64,000 nt of DNA from Mytilisepta virgata (lineage: Eukaryota; Mollusca; Bivalvia; Mytilida; Mytilidae). The notes under the pieces are model-generated. The model made no database searches, was not told where the DNA came from, and saw only the letters and a program-made list of their open reading frames with translations. The stretch covers positions 32,750,230 to 32,814,229 of the forward strand of contig CM051516.1 of NCBI GenBank assembly GCA_028015205.1, in the 5' to 3' direction. Below, one piece after another: positions 47,201 to 59,200 of the stretch (positions are counted from its first letter, which is position 1; each line of letters starts with the position of its first letter). A program made the translations under genes and the position numbers.

Positions 47201-50200
47201 TTTTGAGTGAATTTCCCATAGGGTCCTATATTAAACTAAGTTCTGCTTTGGCCATGTTGGTTCACAGTCCACGAAATCAGACACATTTCTGAAAAAGGAC
47301 CTCCTAAGGACCAATGCTGCCAAGCCTTGCTCCAATATGCCAAGTTGTTTCAGACAAGATTTTTCAATGAATTTTCCTATAGGGTCCTATGTTAAACTAA
47401 GTTCGGTTGTGGCTGCCATCTTGGTTGGCAGTCGGGTCATCGGACACACCTCTGTAAGAGGATCATCTAAGGACCATTGCTGCCAAGTCTTGTTCCAATT
47501 GGTCAAGTGGTTTAAGACAATGAATTTTCCCATAGGGCCCTATGTTAAACTAAGTTCGGCTGTGGCGGCCATCTTGGTTAACAGTCCGGGTCATTGGACA
47601 TATTTCTGAAAGAGAACCTCCTGAGAACCATTACTGCCAACTTTAGTTCCAACTGGCCTTGTAGTTTCATATAAGAAGATTTTTTAAATTCACCCCCTTT
47701 TTTCTATTTTTAGTAACAGCAGCCATGTCGGTTTGGTCTCAATTGGCCCAGTGGTTTGACAGGAAAAGATCTTTAAAGAAATTTTACGCTGAATGCCGTC
47801 TTTTAAGGGCAAAAACTCCTATAAGGAGTCAATCAATGATTTTGGTCATGTCGACTTATTTGTAGATCTTACATTGTTGAACATTTTTGCTGTTTACAAT
47901 TTGTCTATATCTATAATAATATTCAAGATATTAACCTAAAACAGCAAAATTTCCTTAAATATAATAATTCAGGGGCAATAACCCAACAAAGGGTTGACCG
48001 ATTCTGAAAATTTCATGACAGGTAGATCTTGACCTGAGGAAAATTTTTACCACTGTCAGTTTTGCTCTAATTGCTTTAGTTTTTGAGATAGAAGACAAAA
48101 ACTGCAGTTTACCCCTATGTTCTATTTTTAGCCATGTCGGCCATGTTGGTTGGCAGGCGGGGTCATCGGACACATTTTTTTAAACTAGATATCCCAATGA
48201 CGCTGGTGGCCAAGTTTGGTTTAATTTGGCCCAGAAGTGTCAGAGAAGATTTTTGTAAAAGTTAACAGACGACGACGACGACGGACGACGGACACCAAGT
48301 GATGAGAAAAGCTCACTTGACCTTTCAGGTTCTACGCAAAATCAATTTTACAAATGGATACCAAAGGAAAATTATTTTTGCTGAATATGAAATTCAAATC
48401 AGAGAGATAATTGTAAAAAAGGAAAGTAATTCTACGCAAAATCAATTTTAAAAATGGAAACCAAAGAAAAATTATTTTGTGTAACGATTCTGCCGTAAAA
48501 CTATATCTACCCATACGTACATATTCATTGAGGAAATTGATTAAACTGGTGTGTGTCAAAGATGTATTTAAGATGACCAATTGACACCATGTGTATCTTT
48601 TTTCATGATGAGAAACTGGGTGTCTGTGTTAAATACGAATGGTATAAATGTGCAATAAAAAGTATCTAAAAACGGTTTCTATCAATTTCTACACATCTAT
48701 GCAACACACTCATAAATTACAATGCTATATTACGATTCAGATTTTTCAAATCTCTAAAAAATAATTTTCGTTTTTTTTTTTTCTGATTGCCAATGGATGC
48801 AAATTAGAACGATATGTTCATTAGACAGAACTGAAGCACAGGAGTGTCTGTCTTAGACGACTGAAGATATTTTTCGTTAAAATTAAGTTAAAAATATACC
48901 TCTGTGTAACCGTAATATGATGTGGTGATTGACAGCTGTTTGTTGTACCAAATGTCACCTTTATTTCCGGATACTGTATATATCCGACTTCCCCCTTTGT
49001 AAACATTTAATGTTCCCATTGCATCTCCATACATGTGATAGCCGAAAGTCAAACATCCAACTGAAGCTATAACAGTTTACAGTTATATCAGTAAGGTTTA
49101 CTTTGGTATTACAGCAACGTTGTATTGTCCAGAGCAAATTAATATCACAAGCGGGTGAAGTGCAATATCATAGATATTTAAAGAGCTTTAATTTTAATCC
49201 AATGAGAAACGTTTATGTCGAAACACGTGACAACAAAATATTTCCCCGTATTGTACAACCGGAAGCCGTATTTTGTGCGTATTGGTCCAAGACCACAATT
49301 AATTCATCTTGACGTTACTCGCGATGTTCGTACACGAAAGAGTAACAGGACGTCAGGTTTAAGTTTATGAGAAACGGCTTTGAATCGTCGTCTTTATGCT
49401 AGTGCGAAATTTCGAAAAAATAAAACGGAAATTAATGTATTATGAAAAATCGAGAAAAATTACATTTTGTTAAATCAAGAAATTCGACTTGTAAAAGGGA
49501 ATTGATCAGCATACAATTGCTGCAAACTTAAGTGGAGTTCGTTTTTTCGTCGAAAAATGACAGCAGTAATCCTTTTTGTCGAAAGTCAGGGTAACTCACC
49601 CATGCCCTTGAAAATCGGATAAGCTGAGAAACGTAGACGCCATATGCAGGCGGTGCTGGTATATTGCTACTCAAGAAGGAAAATTTAACAGTAGGAAAGT
49701 TGTCACGCTTGTCATAAAGTTTTGTCTTCAAATTTCCCTCATAGTCTATTTCAAGAAACACATCCAAATATGAAGCGGACTTTGGTGTATCTGTAGTATC
49801 CTTAATTTCAGCTCACTGGGGTAGATAAGATGTAGAAAGTCTTGGAATTTGTCGTTATTTAACGACAACACATCATCTAAGTGAAATTAAAGGCTAGTTT
49901 CTTTTTGTAAAGTTGCTCTATTTCATAATGTTACGTCTTCTAGGTTATTGTGCTGAATTAGCTAGGTTATTTAAGCACAATAACATTATGTAATAATTTA
50001 GTAATGCAAATAATAACCTTTCTCAATTTTAGAACTTCATTCATTGCTTCTACAATCTGTTTGCCAAATGGGACAAGTTTACTGTTTCGGTATGGGATGA
50101 ATTATTTTGCTATGACATCACAAGTACACCATAAAAGATTGTCTAAATGACTGTTAGTAACTTCGTGTTTCATTAGGCAAAAATCTGTTTTTCAAAATAT

Positions 50201-53200
50201 TTGACAGTTTTTGCGATAATCGTAGTTTAGATTATACATTCAATGCAAAATGTTACCGAGGAAATTTGAAAATGACGAATTTAAAAATTAAAAATTTATG
50301 CATGAATAAAAAAAACATGATTTTTTTGCAAATTATTTCCTTATTTATCTTGAATGTCTTATTTTAAAAATACGTTCAACAGAAAGTGGTTCTATATCAC
50401 AAAAAGGGATGTATTGGACATGTTTCTAGCTAAATGTGTTGATTATTTTATGAAGTACGAACAGTTACGTCAGTGCATTTTTATATTAAAATGAAACTGA
50501 ATTTAAAAAAATCGCACATGCTTGAACTTGAAAATCTTTCTGACGTGTAACTTCCAGTCATAATATCCAAATTAAAAAAACTCATCAGTGCTAATTCAAA
50601 ATATTGACAAAAATATCTCCGGTGGTTACAGGTTTCTTGTAGACGTAAGACGACGACCTAAATATTGACACTTTTCCATCTGACCAAATCACCACTTTTA
50701 CTTATGGCAACTCGTTCAAACTTTTTAAAACATAATTTGTAAATATGCTACTAGAATTTTAGAACAAAAACCTTTTAAAAATTTAAAAAGGCTTTTATAA
50801 GAGACAAAAGATAAATATGGAAGAAATAAAGTAAATTTATACAGGGGAAAATTGCGCATTAATTGTGGTCTTGCACCTATTGGTTAAGATCGCAAAGAGC
50901 GTATAGTTAGTTGGTAAGGAATTTAAAGTATTTACTCTAATACAAATCTGGCTTTAAAACAAACTACTGAAAAGCAAAATTAATTTTGACGACTAGCCTG
51001 CCTTAAACGCTATATTTCTACACAGGCTGTATTAGGTACAGAAGTAAGAATACGAACTAGGCATTGTTATAATTGTGTATTAGACAAATCATCTTGGAGT
51101 GCACCTTTATGGGTTACTAAAGAAGCCGAAACAGAGTTGAGGTATTGGTTAGAAAACATCTCTGATTTGAATAGGAGAGGTGCTAATATAAGTCAATTGA
51201 CAGATGAAACATGTGATTTGAATAGGAGGGTGCTAATATAAGTCAATTGACAGATGAAACATGTGATTTGAATATGTTTTAGGATGCCTCAGGGGAAGAC
51301 TATGAAGGATATATAGCAATAGATGCAGGGGATATGCACATAGGAAAGTGTATGGTGCACGATGTACACAGGAAACGCATATGAGTTCTACTTCGAGAAA
51401 ACTAGAAGCTGTTCATAGTGTATTATACAGCAACCTAAGTGAGTAAAAGGGCATAGCGTTAAAATTCACACAGACAATAAGAATGTCGATACTATTTTGA
51501 AGGTTGGTAGTGAAAAAACGTATTTACAAGATATAGATATGGAAATACAAGACGTTTATAAGAATCATGACATAGATATTTTATCACTGTGGATACCTAG
51601 AAAAAGTAATACTGAGGGAGACAAGTTAAGTAGAGTCAATGATTGCAATGACTGGGGTATACAGTCTTGGTTGTTTGATTTGTTAAGTGTATTGTGGGGA
51701 ACTCGCACTTTTGATCGTTTTGCTTCTCAGTACAATAGAAAATGCGAAAAATTCAATTCCAAATGTTGGTGCAAAGGCACAAGTGGTATAGATACATTTA
51801 AACACGATTGGTCCTCAGAAAATAATTGTTTAGTCCCTCCGCCTAGACTTATAGCAGAAACGGTGAAAAAGTTTTTCGAGATGAGGCACATGTAACTTTA
51901 ATCATTCCAGTATGGAAATCCGCACCATTTTGGCCAATTATATCAGAAGGAGACGTTTTCAAATCATTTGTAAATCGAAGGGTATAGGTTTACGCATAGG
52001 GGTAGAGGTCAAAATGGAATTTTGGAAAACCTCACCAGAAGTTTAATTTCATTGCGTTAAATCTACAATGTATATGCCGAATCTATTACGGTATTTTTGT
52101 ATTTTAGGAATCGGCTTGAGAACTCGGATACATGATGAAATTGAGGCATCTGGGGTAACGGAAAGATCTTCTTTGTATTGTTTAGCAGAGAACATGTCTA
52201 ACTATATCGTAAATTCCAGAAGTGACAACACTGCAAAAGTATATTTTAATTCTTACAAACAATGGGAGGCTTTCATATATAATCATGGATTTAATGCATT
52301 ACTTGCGCAGCCAGTTCACACTGCCTTGTATTTGATACATTTTCTTGATTCAAGGGCGTCTTCTAATGCTTTAAGCAGTGTCATTTATCACTAGTTTGAA
52401 ATGGATTCACAAACTGAACAATTACACAGATCCGACAAATAACTCGTTTGTACATTCCTTATTAGAGTCGTCAAAGCATGTCCAAAAAGCACATAAAGAC
52501 CCAGTAACTGTTGAAATGTTAATTGAATTATGCAATAAGTATTCATGTTGTAATGATTTATTAGTCATTAGAGATTTAACCATGATTTTATTGTTTTTCT
52601 GGGTTTTTTGCTTTACGATGAGGTCAGTTCTCTGATGTGCAATAATGTGAAAGTTAAGGATATTTTTTTAGAGTTATACATTGAAAAAGCAAGACCGATC
52701 AATGCCAAAATGGAAACGAAGTTCTGATATCTAAAGGTGATACTTCAGCTTGTCCGTACAATATGTTTTTGAGATATGTTAGGTTAGCTAGTATAGATTT
52801 GGAATCAAATTTATTTCTTTTTCGGCCCATTTTTCGTTCAAAACATGTATGCAAATTAATATATAAAAACAAAAAACTTAGTTACACTTCAGCCAGGGAG
52901 AATATTTTGGCCAGGCTTTGCATGGTATCGGGTGATTTGAAATTGGGTTTGTATTCAATGAGATCAGAGGGAGCAACTGCGGCAGCAAATTCGAATGTTA
53001 ACGACAGAATGTGGAAAATGCATGGTCGCTGGTGATACCAGAAAAGACGGCTATGTAGTTGATTCTGTAGAAAAAAGGCTGCAAGTATCTAAATGTCTCG
53101 GTTTGTGAATTGTATAGTTGTTTTCTTACAGCGTTTCCCCCTATATTTGTAAGTTTCTAGCGTTTATGGCGGGATAGTCGGCAAAATTAATTTTGCTTTT

Positions 53201-56200
53201 CAGTAGTTTGTTTTAAAGCCAAATTAATAGTAGAGTAAATACATTAATTTATACGTTTCGCTAGTAATTTCTGGAAAATGGTTGTATTTGCGGTTCAGTC
53301 ATGCGTGAAAAACGTTTGACCAATGAGTATCAATTTCATTGACGGAAATCGATAAAAAATAATAGATTTAAGTAAAGTCAAGAAATACCAAAGGGATATT
53401 CGAAGGAGGGAAAATCGGATGAAGAACGAAGACAAGACCAAAACAATACATGCATTACAATTAAAAACTAAAAACATATGAACAACATGGACCCCACCAA
53501 AAAACCGGGGGTAGACTCAGGTCCTCCGGAAGAGTAAGTTAAATTTCTCTATCTAGCCGTCCATCGAGCCGAGTAGACCAAACGTCCAGTAAAAAGTATT
53601 TTTTAAAAGTTGACATAACGATTTTATATTTTTGTTGGGTTTTTTTATTATATGAATGTAATTTTTTTTAAGTGAAAGCTCAGCATATTCAAAATCAGTG
53701 TTAGTTCTCGCACTGTTCCCTAGGGTCGGTTTTGACGAAAGGTATTTTTACTTGAGAACACAGGTTTCCAGAGTTTTTATTACCTACATACACAGGTTTT
53801 ATCTCTGGTGTTTCCTGGGTGTGCCTTGGCCGTTGGTACGCGAAAGAGCTTCCCTAGTCATATATTTGTGGATTTATAAGTTCGATTGTTGTAATTAGGT
53901 TCCATCAGATATTAAGCCGAATTATTATTCAGTCTGTAAAAATTGATGTATACAATGCGCATATTTATGTTAATGCAAATTGTTTTGTATAATGCATTTA
54001 TTATTATTATTATTATATAAAATAAATGAAATCGATACTCATTGGTCAAAAGTTTTTCACTCATGACTGAACCGCAAATACAAACATTTTCCCGCTTTTA
54101 CTAGCGAAACGCGGGAAAATTCATTAATATACATGTATAGCGTATAAAAAAAATCAACATACCTGTAGTGTATTTTCTCATATTTAGTCTAGCAATTGAG
54201 CCCGTATCTGGGCCGGATGTTTCAAAGTAGACATAATAAGACCCTTGATATGCATTCGAGGGTCCTGTACTTGAGCTAGGCGTTGAACCCTAAGTGAAAA
54301 ACATATTTGATTTACATTTTGTTATGTATATATTCACATGCGTCATATTTTGAGGTCTAGTTCGCCGAGTGGTGTAGGTACAAATTTATGTGATTCCTGA
54401 CCTCAAATGATCACTAGCCTGTTAACATTGAAGTTGTGAGATCGAATTCAGCTCTTGGAGAGTTGTTTTCTATAAGCCTATTCACGATAACTGCGGTCCT
54501 ATCATTCGCACCTGAGCACAAACGCTTTCGGACGGCAACCCATTTCCGCATTCCTTTGTTTACCTTAGAGATCGCAACAATGGTAATACAATGTCTGGTA
54601 TTTAGATGTTCGAACAGGCAGAGCAGTGCAACAAAGGAGAGGCCGTGAGTTGTTTCGTTTCCAAAAGGACATGAAGAAAACAAGAGCTTGGGTAAAGGCG
54701 GTTTACAGGGCTGATTGGGCACCGAATATATTTGTGTAAAATTTATCTTTGGTACTATGCTGTTTCCTGAATACGTTACTCTATTAAATGGAGGTAAATT
54801 TTCTTTAGTCTGGGGGACAATTGCTTCAAGTTCCTACACTCCTCCAATTCTTCCCGGAATGGTAACTTGCCATCACGATTTGTCAACATGCCGATTAATG
54901 CGGTTAATAAATAGAATAAAAAGCAAAGTGTACTGTTTTTATACTTTCAATGCAAATATTATAAAAATTATAAACCTTAATCGTCAGTCTTGAAATATTA
55001 TCTTGCATGGCGACATAGTTCTACTAGGTATTGGGATGGTTACAACAAAACGTTAGGAGGACTCCACAATTCTCACGTCCGTTACATTTCTTGTTATCCC
55101 AAAAAGGTCATCATATAGTCCTTATTTATTCATTATTACTAAATGCATTTTAAGTTTTATGAAAATCTGTACCACACTGAAACGTGTTATATAAGTTATA
55201 CATTGTATACTGTATTACACATTTCAGTGTTAATAGAATTTCCGTTATTACCGTTTTTCTTGTCCAATCATGGTCATCATTAATATCTTGTTCTAGAACA
55301 CAGTTCGAGTTGGAAGTTGATTCAAGGTCACAGGTAAAAGCTTGAAAAAAAGAAGAATTCATGAGGAAATATTTAAAATTATATTAAAGATTCATCACTA
55401 CTTTGGCTTTTTGTTAAGACCATCTGTACTTTCGATCTTGAGTTTCTTTGTATCGACATTTGTATGATAAAGACAGACACCAAATTTCAGTGTGCACGGG
55501 TAGAGTCGTTGAGCAAAATGTATATCTGGTGCATTAACGATTTAAAAAAATTTGGTTGAACAAAATTCTCGCTTTTCTTAAGATTATTAATTGCCAAAAG
55601 GAGCAAAATTATTAATGAATAGAATAGACTTTAGTATTCAAAATATTCTGTACGGAAATGATCAAATTAAGAATTCAGATGATGAAAAGTTGGTATATGC
55701 TGTTCATGATTTCATGAAAAATAGTAAAAGATTTGCATAATATGAGACAAGTATTAAAAGGCGGTCTGTTGGCAGACTTGATTATAAATACATGTACTGT
55801 TCAGGTGTTTTATTTATCAATTTTGTTAATGATTAATAGTTAATTTCTATTACAAAACTGAAATATTGAGCAGTCAAAAGACTTTTGAAAATTTGATCAT
55901 AATCTTCAAAACCATTTTACTATTTAAATTGAGTGTTTTAATGCTTTCAATCAAACATCTATTAAAAGTATATCAAATTTGGCGTTTACTAGCATTCTTA
56001 CTTTAAAAATTTCAGTTATTAACCTTACAATTCATGTATTGATTTAAAAAATGAAATAGACACACTGTACATGTATAGAAAGTGGTTACTTCGTATCTTC
56101 CGGCCCCTGTATGTGATTGTTGATTTGTTATGAAAGGTAAGTATAAGTAAGAGTCTTCAGTACTTTGAAATAAGTAAAAATAATGCCTTACTACATTTAA

Positions 56201-59200
56201 ATCCGTTCCCAGTCACAGTACAGGTATCGCCGGCCGTACATGGATTCGAAGAACATGGCGTATCTGTAAAGGAATTTATACCAACAGACAAAATATTCTG
56301 ATTCTTAATAATTGTATTTATGTAAAAAAAAAATAACCAGTTAACTAATTTCATCCTCCCAAGTCAGGGTGTTGTATCCACGTTCGTACCTACAAACTCC
56401 TGACATCACACATTCATACATGTATTTTGCGGGTCGAACATATCGCCGCCTGGTGTGTGACCTAGAAAATTCTACCTACGACGCACGTGGATTCTCTTTT
56501 GACCTTGAGAAGTAACCAATGAAAATCGTTCACTTCTTACCCGTAAAATATGAATGCGTGATGTCAGGGGTTTGTAGGAACAAACGTGGATACAAAACCC
56601 TGACTGGTGAGGATGACAAATTTATACTTACTATTTACTCGATTTTATTCATAGAAATATTGGTTGAATAAGCACCGGGTATCGTTTCACTAAACTAATT
56701 GTTAATCCTTTGAATATATACAAGTTACGACTGATCGTAATTCTTACGACCTTTAGTGAAAAAGTACCCTGGTCATTCAATCGAAGAACGGATATCATGG
56801 ATCTAATCAATTTGATTGACAGTTACATGTAAAGTTACCCGCCTTAACGATATTGATCTTGTATATATGCATTCCTATTTAGGGTTTTTATCAACTATAC
56901 ACAGTTTACAAAATATTTATAACAGAAGCTATTAGATTGATTGAAATTAAATTATCTTGCATATCTCTTATCACGTGCATTTTCATTCATGTTTTTGTAG
57001 TATTTGATGCAAATAAAAATGTCAACTCAGCCCGATATTATAAAGTTATGTTTGACAACAACAAAAAATTAGTGCCAAAACCGAAATACTAAAAGTGGTC
57101 ACATCAGGTGAGGATCAGCCTGAATACATTATATATTGTATAAAAGTTTCGACACCAATTGCAACTTAGTTAAGGCAGATAGCTGATAGATGTTTTTCAT
57201 TTCGATGACATATTCGGATATTTTGCACAAAATTTGGCGTCAGAAATAAGCGTTTTCCAAAGGCAAGTCATTCAAATAAAGTGTTGTAATCATATGAGTA
57301 CACTTAGTTTGGATTTTTAAACCGCATATCCTTTCGTAGTACGTATTGTTCATAATTCTTAAGTAAGTAGATTTCAACTTTGATCATGGATTATTTCAAA
57401 TAGTAGTCAACCTACATAATTCACAGTTTTCACCAGAATATCCACCAATACAATTACATGTATATGAACCAACTTCGTTACGGCAAATTCCACCATTTGC
57501 ACAAGGCATTCTATCACATGGAGCGTCTGGAATAAACAAATGTATTCCAAAAGAATAAAACTAAATATAATAAAACAAATGAAACATAAAAGCCTTATCA
57601 TGTGAATATGCTGTTTAAATTGTTCTATTAGCCAGGACTAAAAACCATAGTAGTTTCATCCTTCTAATCGAACATACACACGGGGCTTATGCTTGCCACC
57701 TTTAAAAGACTTAGTGACAAAAAAGGTTTCCTGTGTACTCATTAAGAATTAAAGTAATCACAATAGAGTTTACATCTACTGACTTTGTGCAAAGGGTCAA
57801 CGCAGACTTACATTAAAATTTCTTTTAATTGTGTTAATTGTTAAAGAATGTTAAATTACTTTCTATGATGGAGGTATTAATTACCACTGAGAAAGTGTAA
57901 TGCACACAGCACACTCATCTTACTATGGCTGGGGGATACCGCTGTTGGTGTACGTCCCAGTTGTGACAGAATATAATTTCCCCCATAATATTTGTTCCAA
58001 AGAACTTTTAGCATATAACAAAAGTTCCATTGGGAACTTTCCTTATATAATATTTTATCCAATGTTATAAGAAAATTTCCTTCGCAGAGGATAAAATATT
58101 ACGTAAAGAAAGTTCCAAATGGAACTTTTGATATATGCTAAAAGTTCTTTGGAACAGATATTATGGACAATGTTTTGACATTTTCTACCAGTATGAAACT
58201 TCGAATCGGAACTTTTGTTATGTAACAAAAGTTCCCTATAACAAATATATATAGATTCCCCTTCAGGTACGAGTGGGTTATGGAATTTCTCCACCCTCAA
58301 TAGTTAAATTTTCGATTTTCAACACGCGAGCATTTGTTTACATAGACGTCATTTCGGGACTCTCAAGTTTATCGTTCCAATAACTGTAGAAAAAACGGTG
58401 GTAATTCCCAACTTTTTTATGACAGAAAAATATTCATAAATACTATTATGGCGCTCTTTTCCAGGAATATTCGTTGAATAATGATAGTTCCAGGAATATT
58501 TGTAATTATATTATTTAAGTTCCAGGAATATCTGTTATATAATAAATGTTCTAGGAATATTGGTTATATAATAAATATTCCAGGAATATATTGGTTATAT
58601 TATAAATGTTCCAGGAATATTGGTTATATTATAAATGTTCCGGGAATATTGGTTATATTATAAATGTTCCAGGAATATTTATTATATGATCAAAGTTCTT
58701 GGGATTTATATTACAATACCCAAATTATTTCTAGCTACAAATCTATGCAAGTAAATTTCCAATAATAAAGTACAGGCATTTTCATCTGAAATTTGTGGCT
58801 AACTTCATGCTTGACTTAAGTATAAGCTCAACTTTGTTCTTGATACAAACAAACGGACCATTTAGTTAAGTAAAGTAAGTGGAGCATGGAGTAATAAAAT
58901 ATTAAAAATATATATTCTTACCATATTTAGAATAAGAGCCATCGTTTAAATATGTAAAAATTTTGTTGTATTCCTCAGACTCCATTGTTTGCATGTACTA
59001 CATGTACAGTTAATGTCATACACAGGTGAGGTGAGCAGTAATTAAGATGCAATCAAGTGTAAAAAATCACATGACACTCTTTCTTTAAAGGAACTAACAT
59101 TGTGAAATTATATGATGTTTTAGTTCCAGGAAATTATCTTATGAAGGTGGAAATAATATCATGTTATGTTAGTTCCCAAGAACTTTTATTATCCATAGTT

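Larger units (their letters stand above)
44373..48899. other. Last intron of the PAN-EGF-MAM gene
   Basis: Carries a Penelope-like copy (45497-46500) and the ~160-bp tandem repeat block (46634-48327); the rest is AT-rich. Confidence 0.6.
50927..53242 (+). mobile_element. DIRS-type tyrosine-recombinase retroelement, deleted copy
   Basis: Inverted terminal repeats of about 75 bp, 50927-51001 and 53168-53242, match nearly perfectly as reverse complements (GTATTTACTCTA, CTTTAAAACAAACTACTGAA, AGCAAAATTAATTTTG). Between them remain an RNase H region and a tyrosine recombinase. The gag and RT parts expected of a full element are missing. A segment of about 50 bp (51164-51214, GATTTGAATAGGAG...GAAACATGT) is duplicated in tandem at 51215-51264, breaking the RNase H frame. 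Confidence 0.8.

Noticed and set aside
47337..47609. Repeated peptide in the 160-bp array as a coding repeat gene
   Set aside because: Unit lengths are not multiples of three and frames shift between units.
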